A stretch of DNA of 64,000 nucleotides from Superficieibacter sp. HKU1. GTDB taxonomy: Bacteria > Pseudomonadota > Gammaproteobacteria > Enterobacterales > Enterobacteriaceae. The number at the start of each line of letters is the position of its first letter. Position 1 is the stretch's first letter. Below the pieces are notes generated by a model. That model saw only the letters and a program-made list of their open reading frames with translations. It searched no databases and was not told where the DNA came from. Shown piece by piece: positions 51,086-59,557 of the stretch. The stretch covers positions 4,806,705 through 4,870,704 of the forward strand of contig NZ_CP119754.1 in assembly GCF_029319185.1 (NCBI RefSeq). The letters run 5' to 3'. A program made the position numbers and the translations under genes.

Positions 51086-51859
51086 ATGAGTATGGTTAAC
51101 ACGGCACCGGGTAAAATTCAGGTTCGCGATTTGAACTTCTACTACGGCAAATTCCATGCCCTGAAAAATATTAACCTGGAGATTGCCAAAAATCAGGTGA
51201 CGGCGTTCATCGGGCCATCAGGCTGTGGTAAATCCACGCTGCTGCGTACTTTTAATAAGATGTACGAATTGTATCCGGAGCAGCGCGCGGAAGGTGAAAT
51301 CCTGCTGGATGGCGAAAACATTCTTAACCACGCCCAGGATATCGCCCTGCTGCGTGCCAAAGTCGGAATGGTTTTCCAGAAGCCGACGCCGTTCCCGATG
51401 TCCATCTATGACAATATCGCCTTTGGCGTACGCCTGTTTGAAAAGCTCTCCCGCGCCGATATGGATGAGCGCGTACAGTGGGCATTAACCAAAGCCGCCC
51501 TGTGGAACGAGACCAAAGATAAGCTTCACCAGAGCGGTTACTCCCTCTCTGGCGGACAACAGCAGCGTTTGTGCATCGCGCGAGGGATTGCTATTCGCCC
51601 GGATGTTCTGCTGCTGGATGAGCCATGCTCGGCGCTGGACCCGATTTCAACCGGGCGCATTGAAGAGCTGATTACCGAATTAAAACAGGACTATACCGTA
51701 GTGATCGTGACCCACAACATGCAGCAGGCGGCACGTTGTTCCGATCACACGGCGTTTATGTATCTTGGCGAGCTGATCGAGTTCAGCAACACGGACGATC
51801 TGTTTACCAAGCCCGCCAAAAAACAGACTGAAGACTATATCACCGGCCGCTACGGTTGA
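51086..51859 (+). CDS. pstB: phosphate ABC transporter ATPase PstB
   Basis: 257-residue ATPase: Walker A GPSGCGKST at 43-51, signature LSGGQQQRLCIARG, Walker B VLLLDEPCSAL, switch His in VTHNM. Drives PstCA; also part of the PhoR signalling complex. Followed by phoU after 14 bases. Confidence 0.98.
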   Translation: MSMVNTAPGKIQVRDLNFYYGKFHALKNINLEIAKNQVTAFIGPSGCGKSTLLRTFNKMYELYPEQRAEGEILLDGENILNHAQDIALLRAKVGMVFQKPTPFPMSIYDNIAFGVRLFEKLSRADMDERVQWALTKAALWNETKDKLHQSGYSLSGGQQQRLCIARGIAIRPDVLLLDEPCSALDPISTGRIEELITELKQDYTVVIVTHNMQQAARCSDHTAFMYLGELIEFSNTDDLFTKPAKKQTEDYITGRYG

Positions 51860-51873
51860 TTCAGGAGTGCGTC

Positions 51874-52599
51874 ATGGAAAACCTTAACCTCAATAAACAC
51901 ATTTCCGGCCAGTTTAACGCTGAACTGGAACATATTCGTACCGAAGTGATGACGATGGGCGGCCTGGTGGAACAGCAGTTATCGGATGCGATCACTGCGA
52001 TGCACAATCAGGATAGCGAACTGGCTAAGCGGGTGGTAGAAGGCGACAAGCAGGTCAATATGATGGAAGTGGCCATCGATGAAGCCTGCGTGCGCATTAT
52101 CGCCAAACGTCAGCCGACGGCAAGCGACCTGCGCCTGGTCATGGCGATCATCAAAACTATCGCCGAGCTGGAACGTATTGGTGATGTGGCGGACAAAATC
52201 TGCCGTACCGCGCTGGAAAAATTCTCCCAGCAGCACCAGCCGCTGCTGGTAAGCCTTGAGTCGCTGGGGCGACACACGGTGCAGATGCTGCATGACGTGC
52301 TGGATGCCTTCGCCCGTATGGATCTGGACGAAGCGGTACGAATTTATCGTGAAGATAAAAAAGTGGATCAGGAATATGAAGGCATTGTGCGTCAGTTGAT
52401 GACCTACATGATGGAAGATCCGCGTACCATCCCCAGCGTGCTCACCGCACTGTTCTGCGCGCGCTCTATCGAGCGCATCGGCGACCGCTGCCAGAATATC
52501 TGCGAGTTTATCTTCTACTTCGTGAAGGGGCAGGATTTCCGTCACGTGGGCGGCGATGAACTGGATAAGCTGCTGGCAGGCCGCGATCCGAAAGAGTGA
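51874..52599 (+). CDS. phoU: phosphate signalling regulator PhoU
   Basis: 241-residue all-helical protein of two PhoU repeats with metal-binding ExxxD patterns (for example KTIAELERIGDVADKI and ARSIERIGDRCQNI). It couples the Pst transporter to PhoR and represses the Pho regulon when phosphate is plentiful. ATG 51874 behind AGGAG is the family start, six codons inside the open frame. Ends the pst operon. Confidence 0.98.
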   Translation: MENLNLNKHISGQFNAELEHIRTEVMTMGGLVEQQLSDAITAMHNQDSELAKRVVEGDKQVNMMEVAIDEACVRIIAKRQPTASDLRLVMAIIKTIAELERIGDVADKICRTALEKFSQQHQPLLVSLESLGRHTVQMLHDVLDAFARMDLDEAVRIYREDKKVDQEYEGIVRQLMTYMMEDPRTIPSVLTALFCARSIERIGDRCQNICEFIFYFVKGQDFRHVGGDELDKLLAGRDPKE

Positions 52600-52607
52600 T
52601 ATTGTGC

Positions 52608-52636
52608 CTCGCCGGGTGGTGAAACCTTCCGGCGAG
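52608..52636. terminator. hairpin between the convergent phoU and the ADP-ribosylglycohydrolase gene
   Basis: 8-bp stem CTCGCCGG/CCGGCGAG with a 13-base loop in a 42-base gap between two stop codons. No T run, so rather a 3'-end stabiliser or weak terminator. Confidence 0.45.
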
Positions 52637-52641
52637 ACATA

Positions 52642-53547
52642 CTACACCTGCGGTTTCTCCAGCAGTTGCCGCGCCAGCGCGTCAATATCCTCATACTGCC
52701 ACAGCCGCTCCCGCCACGCTTCAGGGATGCCTTCCACGCCGTAAAACGCCCCTGCCAGTTGCCCGGCTATCGCGGCAGTAGTGTCGGCATCGTCGCCAAG
52801 ATTAGCCGCCAGCAGGATCGTCTCTTCAAAATCCGCACCGTGATAAAAGCACCATAGCGCGGCTTCAAGGCTTTGCACGCAATAGCCGGTGCCGTGAATG
52901 GCCGAACGTGGTTTCTGGCGATAGCTGCCCAGGGCAATCTGACGCAGATTTTCCTGCGGCGGCAGCTCCTCCAGTGCAGAAAGCGTTTCTTCTTTGTCTT
53001 TTCCGCTCAGCGCATTAAGCAAATACTGCGCGAAGAGGCGGCAACTGGCGATGGCTTCCGGTGCGGCGTGAGTGGTGCGCGATGAGGCTTCGGCAAAATC
53101 CAGCGCCTGTTGACGCTCCGGATAGTAATACAGCACTGCCGGTGCGAGACGCATCAGCGAGCCATTACCGGCAGAGTCCGGCGCTTCCGAACCCGCGTAC
53201 GGATTGCCGTCCAGCGCGAATTTTCCCAGCGCTCGCGCGACGGTGCTGCCGATGTCGAAGCACTCCCCGGTTGAGCTGAAATAGCCCCAGCGCCACCAGT
53301 TGAGATAGCGGTTCATCTGATCGCCCGCATCAAACCCGCGACAGGTTACCAGGCTTTGCGCGAGGCACAGCGCCATTGAGGTATCATCCGTCCACTGCCC
53401 GGCCTTCAGATTAAACGGGCCGCCGCCCTGCATGGTGGTGAGCGGCGTAAAGGAATCTTTGGCCCGGAACTCGACGGTCGTTCCCACCGCATCGCCACTG
53501 GCCAGTCCCAGTAAACAGCCCTGATAGCGGGACAGTAAATCCGGCAT
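52642..53547 (-). CDS. ADP-ribosylglycohydrolase family protein
   Basis: 301 residues of the DraG/ARH fold, which uses a binuclear Mg centre to cleave ADP-ribose or related N-glycosidic bonds. Metal ligands are visible: GDAVG (18-22), WTDDTSMAL (52-60) and the C-terminal NLGDDADTTAAIAGQLAGA (about 248-266). Soluble, no signal peptide. Substrate unknown. No ADP-ribosyltransferase, macrodomain or nucleoside transporter gene is adjacent, so the context does not reveal whether it removes protein ADP-ribosylation or degrades a small nucleoside. It converges on phoU and is followed upstream by cbrC on the same strand. Confidence 0.9.
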   Translation of the reverse strand: MPDLLSRYQGCLLGLASGDAVGTTVEFRAKDSFTPLTTMQGGGPFNLKAGQWTDDTSMALCLAQSLVTCRGFDAGDQMNRYLNWWRWGYFSSTGECFDIGSTVARALGKFALDGNPYAGSEAPDSAGNGSLMRLAPAVLYYYPERQQALDFAEASSRTTHAAPEAIASCRLFAQYLLNALSGKDKEETLSALEELPPQENLRQIALGSYRQKPRSAIHGTGYCVQSLEAALWCFYHGADFEETILLAANLGDDADTTAAIAGQLAGAFYGVEGIPEAWRERLWQYEDIDALARQLLEKPQV

Positions 53548-53576
53548 AAACGCTTACTCCTTAATTTGACTACCGA

Positions 53577-54164
53577 TCATGAAAAATCAGCCCACAGGCG
53601 TAACTTTCCACATTTCAGGCAGCGAAACAGATAGCCCTGGCAATCGCCGTCGTTACGCAGATATTTCGGTAAATCATCATAATGTATACCAACGTCCGCG
53701 CAGTCTTCTTCAAGGCTGGCAAACTCATCAAGGCGGTCTTTAATTTCTTCCCAACCGACGTAGCCGATAAAGGCGCAGAAATCACCACAGTGTGCCAGCC
53801 AGTGCTCCTGCTGCCAGCCGCGGTAGCCCGGAGTACGCTCGGTTAGTTCTTTGAGACTCTCATCAGAATACGGTATTTGCGCACCGCTAAATTCGCCATC
53901 TTCATCATAACGGGCTTCAATCCCTTCAATACTGGCGTCATCCTGGAAACTGCCTGCGTATTTTTCAGCGGCCTTACCGTCGGCGATGCACCACGGACAG
54001 AGGTGATCAATATCGTCAACGCTGTAAAAGGGGCTGGTGTAATAAACTGGCGTCGACTGTTCGCAGCAGTCGCAGGCGACCGTCTTATCCTGCTCAAACG
54101 CGCCGGTTTCCAGCGGCTGTGGATGGTACCTGAACGTGGGTAGCGGTCTGTGAGTATGAGACAT
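53577..54164 (-). CDS. cbrC: CbrC family protein (UPF0167)
   Basis: 195 residues closely resembling E. coli CbrC (YieJ). It has two Cys pairs of the zinc-ribbon type near the N-terminus (CDCCEQ about residue 31 and CPWC about 60) and one near the end (CLKCGKLRLW). Biochemical function unknown; cbrC is a CreBC-regulated gene in E. coli. Upstream there is only one TTCAC half of a possible CreB tag, so local control by CreB is not shown. It lies 29 bases upstream of the ADP-ribosylglycohydrolase gene, possibly one transcript, and is divergent from the esterase. Confidence 0.92.
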   Translation of the reverse strand: MSHTHRPLPTFRYHPQPLETGAFEQDKTVACDCCEQSTPVYYTSPFYSVDDIDHLCPWCIADGKAAEKYAGSFQDDASIEGIEARYDEDGEFSGAQIPYSDESLKELTERTPGYRGWQQEHWLAHCGDFCAFIGYVGWEEIKDRLDEFASLEEDCADVGIHYDDLPKYLRNDGDCQGYLFRCLKCGKLRLWADFS

Positions 54165-54312
54165 AAAAACATCCTGTTAGTAATGATGATGACTACAACT
54201 ACGTTAAAGCAACCTTCACAGAATTAACAGTCTGGTTTTTGCCACTCATCACAGAACGGTATAGTCACCTTTGTTATTGTTTTGCGGTTAATCATTCTGC
54301 AAGGATTCGCTC

Positions 54313-55485
54313 ATGAAAAAGATTGCTCTCTCCCTCGCGGTTTCCCTCGCTACAGGCGCATTTATGTATCAGGTTCAGGCGGCATCGACCCTTCCGGAGC
54401 CCGGTGAAAATGCACCCGTTAACCAGTTTATTACGCAGGTGAATGCTGATAAAACCGTGACCTTCAGGCTCTGGGCACCCGAGGCGAAAAAGGTGAATGT
54501 CGTCACCGGTGCGACCGATGAAAGCCACGTCACGCATGTTATGCAAAAAAATGCTAACGGCGTCTGGACATGGACCAGCGCGGTAATGCCCGGCAATCTG
54601 TACGAATATTTTTATGAAGTCGACGGCCTGCGTACGATTGACTCCGGCGCGCCTTACACCAAGCCGCAGCGGCAGGTGAATACCAGTCTGGTGCTTGTGC
54701 CGGGTAGCCTGCTCGACGTGCGTAATGTGCCTCACGGCGAACTGCATTTGTTGACCTATCATTCCCGCGAACTCAATGCCGAACGTCAGATCTATGTCTG
54801 GACGCCGCCGGGATATAACGCAACAAAAGAGCCGCTGCCGGTGCTGTACTACTATCACGGCTTTGGCGATACCACCCTTTCGGCCATCAATCAGGGACGT
54901 ATTCCGCAGATGATGGATAACCTGCTGGCAGAGCGGAAAATCAAACCGATGGTGGTAGTGGTGCCTGAGACGGAAACGGAGACGGCCACGACAACGCCAG
55001 AAAGCTATCGCTACGCTGATATTCGCTCGCAGTTTTATCTCCCCAACGCCACGCTTGGCGACCGGGAACTGATACACGATATCATCCCGCTGATTACTCA
55101 ACACTATAACGTGCGTAAGGATGCCGAAGGGCGGGCAATCGCCGGGCTTTCCCAGGGGGGCTATCAGGCGGAGCTTTCTGCACTAAGACATCCGGAAAGC
55201 TTCGGCTGGCTGGGGCTGTTTAGTGGCGTCACGACGGTCACCGTGCCGGATGAAAAGGTTACGCAACGCCTGGCGGATCCTCAGTCCATCAACCAGCAAT
55301 TACGTAACTTCACATTGGTGATCGGCGAAAATGATGAGGTAACGGGGAAAGATATCAAGGGACTAAAAGCGCAGCTGGATAAACAGGGTATTCATAATGA
55401 CTACACCGTTTATCCTGGACTGGGGCATGAAATGGACGTCTGGCGTCCTGCGTATGCCAGGTTTGTGCAGAAGCTGTTTAAATAA
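54313..55485 (+). CDS. yieL: secreted esterase of the YieL/enterochelin-esterase type
   Basis: 390 residues with a signal peptide (MKKIALSLAVSLATGAFMY, cleavage near VQAA), an N-terminal early-set beta sandwich (TVTFRLWAPEAKKVNVV, about 47-135) and an alpha/beta hydrolase domain of the esterase D type. The catalytic triad reads Ser280 (GLSQGG), Asp341 (GENDEV) and His372 (GLGHEMD). Relatives include E. coli YieL (annotated as xylanase-like) and feruloyl/acetyl-xylan esterases; a substrate cannot be read from sequence. In E. coli yieL, yieK and cbrC run in the same direction; here the gene is divergent from cbrC and yieK is missing. Confidence 0.85.
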   Translation: MKKIALSLAVSLATGAFMYQVQAASTLPEPGENAPVNQFITQVNADKTVTFRLWAPEAKKVNVVTGATDESHVTHVMQKNANGVWTWTSAVMPGNLYEYFYEVDGLRTIDSGAPYTKPQRQVNTSLVLVPGSLLDVRNVPHGELHLLTYHSRELNAERQIYVWTPPGYNATKEPLPVLYYYHGFGDTTLSAINQGRIPQMMDNLLAERKIKPMVVVVPETETETATTTPESYRYADIRSQFYLPNATLGDRELIHDIIPLITQHYNVRKDAEGRAIAGLSQGGYQAELSALRHPESFGWLGLFSGVTTVTVPDEKVTQRLADPQSINQQLRNFTLVIGENDEVTGKDIKGLKAQLDKQGIHNDYTVYPGLGHEMDVWRPAYARFVQKLFK

Positions 55486-55489
55486 GTCC

Positions 55490-55602
55490 GTTGACCGGGT
55501 GCCCGGTGGCGCTGCGCTTACCGGGCCTACGGTTATACGGTAACGCGCGGATATTGTTGGGTTTTGTAGGCCGGGCAAGGCGAAGCCGCCGCCCGGCATT
55601 TA
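55490..55602. repeat. BIME between yieL and yieH
   Basis: Two REP-type palindromes, GTGCCCGGTGGCGCTGCGC...TACCGGGCCTAC and TTGTAGGCCGGGCAAGGCG...CCGCCGCCCGGCA, fill the 114-base gap between the convergent stops. Confidence 0.88.
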
Positions 55603-56265
55603 CCGCGTAATATTCCAGCCACGAGCGCGCCACAGTTCCGGCAGCTGCGCCAGATCGGTAAACGTCGTCACCTTCGGATGCTCGATAGGCTTATTATGCG
55701 GATCGGCGCAAAAATAGAACACTTCCATTCCCGCGGCGATCCCGGATTGCGCCCCGGCAACGGAATCATCCACCAGCACCGAATGTTCCGCATTGACGTT
55801 CATCGCTTTCGCCGCGTGAAACATCAGCGCCGGATCGGGTTTCCAGCGCTGGATATCATACCCGCTGAACAATTTTTCCGGAAAATGGTGCAGCATGCCG
55901 GTGCGCCCTAACGAGTGCTGCATTTTGCTCACCGGGCCGTTAGAGACCACGCACATCGGCACTGTTACGCTGTCCAGCAGTGCGTTGGCGCCCGTGATAC
56001 CCACCAGCTCAGAATCAAACAGGCGGGCCACCTCAGCGCGATACACGGTTTCTAAATCGGCTTTCGCCAGGTTAACCCCATACTCGGCGTTAATGGTATC
56101 GATGATCTCGTAAAGCTTAACCCCTTTAAAACGCTTAAAAATCGTTTCCAGATCGAGGGTGATGCCGTACTGCTGGAACATATGCACATAGGCGCGAGAA
56201 CAAATCACTTCACTATCTACCAGCGTACCGTCGCAATCGAAAAATACTGCTTCAATGTGGGACAT
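55600..56265 (-). CDS. yieH: HAD-family 6-phosphogluconate phosphatase YieH
   Basis: 221-residue HAD phosphatase. Motif I DCDGTLVDSE with nucleophile Asp10, motif II VVSNGP, Lys in RWKPDP and motif IV VLVDDSVAGAQSG. E. coli YieH dephosphorylates 6-phosphogluconate and small phosphosugars. Divergent from adeP. Confidence 0.95.
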   Translation of the reverse strand: MSHIEAVFFDCDGTLVDSEVICSRAYVHMFQQYGITLDLETIFKRFKGVKLYEIIDTINAEYGVNLAKADLETVYRAEVARLFDSELVGITGANALLDSVTVPMCVVSNGPVSKMQHSLGRTGMLHHFPEKLFSGYDIQRWKPDPALMFHAAKAMNVNAEHSVLVDDSVAGAQSGIAAGMEVFYFCADPHNKPIEHPKVTTFTDLAQLPELWRARGWNITR

Positions 56266-56315
56266 GCCTGTTTCCCTTTTAACAAGTTTAACGTTTATCT
56301 GCTGAAATTTATGCC

Positions 56316-56331
56316 ACGCAATCGTTGCCGT
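56316..56331 (+). promoter_or_regulatory. putative PurR box upstream of adeP
   Basis: ACGCAATCGTTGCCGT matches 13 of 16 positions of the PurR consensus ACGCAAACGTTTGCGT. It lies about 100 bases before adeP in the yieH-adeP gap. PurR control of yieG/adeP has been reported in E. coli; this site is inferred. Confidence 0.55.
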
Positions 56332-56432
56332 ATAAGCAAAATCAATGAAAAAAGTCTCTCATGAATCTTCCTATTGTCTCATTTTGGTATAGGATAGCGA
56401 CGGATTTTCCCTCCTTTTCTCGGAAACAGATA

Positions 56433-57770
56433 ATGAGTCAACAACACCACAGCCAGGCATCTGGTCAGGGAATACTTGAGCGCGTGTTTAAATTACGTGC
56501 GCACGGCACCACTGCACGCACAGAAATCATTGCCGGGTTCACCACCTTTCTGACGATGGTTTACATCGTATTCGTTAACCCGCAGATCCTCGGCGTGGCA
56601 GGGATGGACACCAGCGCCGTTTTCGTCACTACCTGTCTGATTGCTGCGCTGGGCAGCATCCTGATGGGCGTCTTCGCTAATCTGCCGGTCGCGCTGGCTC
56701 CGGCGATGGGGCTTAACGCGTTCTTTGCCTTTGTTGTGGTTCAGGCGATGGGCCTGCCGTGGCAGGTGGGTATGGGGGCGATTTTCTGGGGCGCGGTCGG
56801 CCTGCTGCTGCTGACGATTTTCCGCGTGCGCTACTGGATGATTGCCAATATCCCGGTAAGCCTGCGCGTTGGTATCACCAGCGGTATCGGTCTGTTTATC
56901 GGCATGATGGGGCTGAAAAACGCGGGCGTGATTGTCGCCAACCCGGAAACGCTGGTGAGCATCGGTAACCTGACCTCGCACAGCGTGCTGCTGGGCGTGC
57001 TGGGTTTCTTTATTATCGCTATTCTGGCGTCACGTAACATTCACGCGGCGGTGCTGGTCTCTATCGTCGTCACGACGCTGCTGGGCTGGATGCTAGGCGA
57101 TGTGCACTATAACGGTATCGTCTCCGCGCCGCCGAGCGTCACTTCCGTAATTGGTCACGTCGATCTGGCCGGTTCATTCAACCTGGGCCTGGCGGGGGTG
57201 ATCTTCTCCTTCATGCTGGTTAACCTGTTTGACTCTTCCGGTACGCTGATTGGCGTCACTGACAAAGCGGGTCTGGCGGATGAGAAGGGCAAATTCCCGC
57301 GCATGAAGCAGGCGCTGTATGTGGACAGTATCTCGTCCGTGGCCGGTTCATTCATCGGCACATCCTCTGTTACCGCCTATATCGAATCCTCTTCCGGCGT
57401 TTCCGTCGGGGGCCGTACCGGTCTGACGGCAGTGGTCGTCGGCGTGCTGTTCCTGCTGGTCATTTTCCTCTCGCCGCTGGCGGGCATGGTGCCGTCTTAC
57501 GCGGCAGCGGGCGCCCTGATTTACGTTGGCGTGCTGATGACCTCCAGCCTGGCGCGCGTGAAGTGGGAAGATTTAACCGAATCCGTACCGGCGTTTATTA
57601 CCGCGGTGATGATGCCGTTCAGCTTCTCGATTACCGAAGGTATCGCGCTGGGCTTTATCTCTTACTGCGTAATGAAAATCGGCACCGGCCGTCTGCGCGA
57701 TCTCAGCCCGTGCGTGATTATCGTCGCGGTGCTGTTTGTACTGAAGATTGTGTTTATTGACGCGCATTGA
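56433..57770 (+). CDS. adeP: adenine permease AdeP (NCS2/AzgA family)
   Basis: 445-residue purine:H+ symporter, about 14 hydrophobic segments. AzgA-group hallmarks: AGFTTFLTMVYIVFVNP, LAPAMGLNAFFAFVVV, NLFDSSGTLIGVTDKAGL and TSSVTAYIESSSGVSVGGRTGLTAV. High-affinity adenine uptake in E. coli (formerly yieG). The frame opens 24 codons earlier, but ATG 56433 gives the family length. Ends with a terminator shared with convergent chrR. Confidence 0.95.
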   Translation: MSQQHHSQASGQGILERVFKLRAHGTTARTEIIAGFTTFLTMVYIVFVNPQILGVAGMDTSAVFVTTCLIAALGSILMGVFANLPVALAPAMGLNAFFAFVVVQAMGLPWQVGMGAIFWGAVGLLLLTIFRVRYWMIANIPVSLRVGITSGIGLFIGMMGLKNAGVIVANPETLVSIGNLTSHSVLLGVLGFFIIAILASRNIHAAVLVSIVVTTLLGWMLGDVHYNGIVSAPPSVTSVIGHVDLAGSFNLGLAGVIFSFMLVNLFDSSGTLIGVTDKAGLADEKGKFPRMKQALYVDSISSVAGSFIGTSSVTAYIESSSGVSVGGRTGLTAVVVGVLFLLVIFLSPLAGMVPSYAAAGALIYVGVLMTSSLARVKWEDLTESVPAFITAVMMPFSFSITEGIALGFISYCVMKIGTGRLRDLSPCVIIVAVLFVLKIVFIDAH

Positions 57771-57790
57771 TTGCTGACGCCCGATAACTG

Positions 57791-57815
57791 AAGCCCGGCC
57801 AGTGCCGGGCTTTTT
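57791..57815. terminator. terminator between adeP and chrR
   Basis: 9-bp stem AAGCCCGGC/GCCGGGCTT with a four-base loop followed by TTTG on the plus strand, 20 bases after adeP and seven before the convergent chrR stop. Confidence 0.88.
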
Positions 57816-57818
57816 GTT

Positions 57819-58385
57819 TCAGGCTTTCACCCGCTGTATATATTCACCAAACGCCGTTAGCTGCCCGGTCAGATGATCCAGCGTGCTCTGGTCAATCACT
57901 TCGCCCGTCTGCGGGTCCACTTTATTCTGGATCACGCCGCCCATAAACTCCGGCTTGTTCATCACCATCGCGTCGAGAAACACCAGGATCTGACGCAGAT
58001 GATACTGGCAGCGCGCGCCGCCGATGGCACCCATAGAACTGGTCTGAATAAGCACGGGTTTGCCCGCCAGCGGTTGCTCAGGCAGGCGAGAAAGCCAGTC
58101 GATAGCGTTCTTTAAGCCGCCCGGTACGGAATAGTTATATTCCGGCGTGACGATAACCACGCCGTCTGCCTGGCGGATTTGTTCCGCCAGCGCTTCCACG
58201 CTTGCCGGAAACCCCTCTTCCTGCTGAATATCCGCATCGTACAGAGGAATATCGCCAATCGACGGTAGTGCGCTTACCTGAATGTTCGCCGGAGCGATTT
58301 TCGGCAGCGTACGCGCGACCATGGCGTTAAATGACCCTTTGCGCAAACTTCCCAATAACGTAACAACTTTCAACGTATCAGACAT
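57819..58385 (-). CDS. chrR: NAD(P)H-dependent FMN reductase / quinone reductase ChrR (YieF)
   Basis: 188-residue flavodoxin-like flavoenzyme that reduces quinones and chromate by two-electron transfer and protects against peroxide. The FMN phosphate loop GSLRKGSFNAM is at 12-22 and TPEYNYSVPGGLKNAIDWLSR contains the flavin-binding loop. It follows yieE by 24 bases on the same strand, probably in one transcript. Confidence 0.95.
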   Translation of the reverse strand: MSDTLKVVTLLGSLRKGSFNAMVARTLPKIAPANIQVSALPSIGDIPLYDADIQQEEGFPASVEALAEQIRQADGVVIVTPEYNYSVPGGLKNAIDWLSRLPEQPLAGKPVLIQTSSMGAIGGARCQYHLRQILVFLDAMVMNKPEFMGGVIQNKVDPQTGEVIDQSTLDHLTGQLTAFGEYIQRVKA

Positions 58386-58409
58386 AATGACTCCTTCGTG
58401 TTATGGAGA

Positions 58410-59171
58410 TTACTTTTGATCGGATTCGTTGAGTGTAAACGCTTTTTCGGAAGCTATGCTGGTAAAACGCATCAGACGCGCGGCAGGTTCATTGGCGCGC
58501 ACCTGCGCATCCGGCAGGCAGCGCCAGTTACCTTTACCGCTATATTCCCAGAGCTTCAGGCGCTCAACGGCAGGCGTGACGGCCACAGACCACACCAGCA
58601 CGTCCTCTGCATCGCAGACCGCCTCAATTTGCGCAGTATTCGCCGCTCGCAAACGCCCTGAACCCGGCAGCAGTTGTAATCCCTGCGTATCGCCTTCAAC
58701 GTCACCCGTTAGCTTGAGCACGCTTTGGCGCAGTGACAATAGTTGTGCCCTGGCTTCGTTGGGATCGTTTTGATTGTTGATCCACAGCATTTCATTGCTG
58801 GTGAACGTGTAATGCGGGGGGATCGACGCGCCAGGGGTGCCGGGCATCACGCGCTGGAGCGCCAGCGCCAGACCGCAATCGCCTTCGGTGGTTAAGGCTA
58901 CGCCAACGATATTGCCGGCATAGGCAATTGAAAAACGCGGCAGCGTGGTATCAAGAAAAACGGGCCGGCCACCGGGCAGAATAATTATTTCTGGCAGCTC
59001 GCTAATTCCATACAGCATGAACATCAATTCAGCCAGTAGCGCTCTGGAGGTCAGATAGCGCGTTCGGCGGTGTTCAGGGAGCTGGCGGGCCTGATGATGG
59101 CAGGCTGAAGACAAGCGAATGGAAAGGTGATAACCGTCGCCAAGGGTCCCTCGTGCAAAGTGCGTAGCCAT
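58410..59171 (-). CDS. yieE: YieE, phosphopantetheinyl transferase-like protein
   Basis: 253 residues of the 4'-phosphopantetheinyl transferase superfamily as annotated for E. coli YieE. The family core is only partly recognisable: RYLTSRALLAELMFMLYG, GRPVFLDTTLPRFSIAYAGNIVGVALTTEGDCGLALALQ is the expected ISYAHS...GCDIE region. There the usual metal-binding Asp-x-Glu is changed (TTEGDCGL), so enzymatic activity is doubtful. No acyl carrier protein gene is nearby. Upstream of chrR. Confidence 0.8.
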   Translation of the reverse strand: MATHFARGTLGDGYHLSIRLSSACHHQARQLPEHRRTRYLTSRALLAELMFMLYGISELPEIIILPGGRPVFLDTTLPRFSIAYAGNIVGVALTTEGDCGLALALQRVMPGTPGASIPPHYTFTSNEMLWINNQNDPNEARAQLLSLRQSVLKLTGDVEGDTQGLQLLPGSGRLRAANTAQIEAVCDAEDVLVWSVAVTPAVERLKLWEYSGKGNWRCLPDAQVRANEPAARLMRFTSIASEKAFTLNESDQK

Positions 59172-59353
59172 TTTTCGCTCCGTGATAATGGTCAGTGGTA
59201 AAGATGAAAAGCATACTGTCGGTTAACCGCTTTCGTTTTAAACGCAAACGAAGCAAATGAGAAGATCCTGAACCTCATTTTTACAATTCATTTGATACAG
59301 GCGGCACTTTTTGCGAAAAACCGGGTGGCGACGTTTTATAACCAATAAGTCAA

Positions 59354-59492
59354 TCAGCCAAATGGCCTGGCCACAAAGAGCGCCTGGATCGATGTAATAA
59401 GACGAGGCTCCCCCAGCGTTTCAATCATATCCGGGGGCAAAAAAGCCGTCTTCACCGTTATCAAAAGCCTGAAGCCAGTAATCCATACTCAT
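59354..59492 (-). pseudogene. frameshifted remnant of a small gene between yieE and mnmE
   Basis: An ATG at 59492 follows a very good ribosome site (AAAAGGAGATCATC). The frame gives MSMDYWLQAFDNGEDGFF and stops after 23 codons at 59421. Deleting one base in the T6/C5 run around 59426-59440 joins it to a second stretch (PPDMIETLGEPRLITSIQ...) that runs to a stop at 59354, about 45 residues in all. A strong start plus two plausible halves suggests a recently broken small gene or the head of a larger lost one. Not recognised. A functional 23-residue peptide is the alternative. The rest of 59172-59557 shows nothing else; E. coli has tnaCAB, mdtL and yidZ in this interval. Confidence 0.4.
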
Positions 59493-59557
59493 GATGATCT
59501 CCTTTTCTGATGTCCCTCAGGAGTAAACTTTGCTCGTACCGGTACAGATTTGCAATC

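Noticed and set aside
56493..56981. 162-codon minus-strand frame within adeP
   Set aside because: Complement of a membrane protein gene (Asp/Asn/Arg/His-rich shadow); no start signals.
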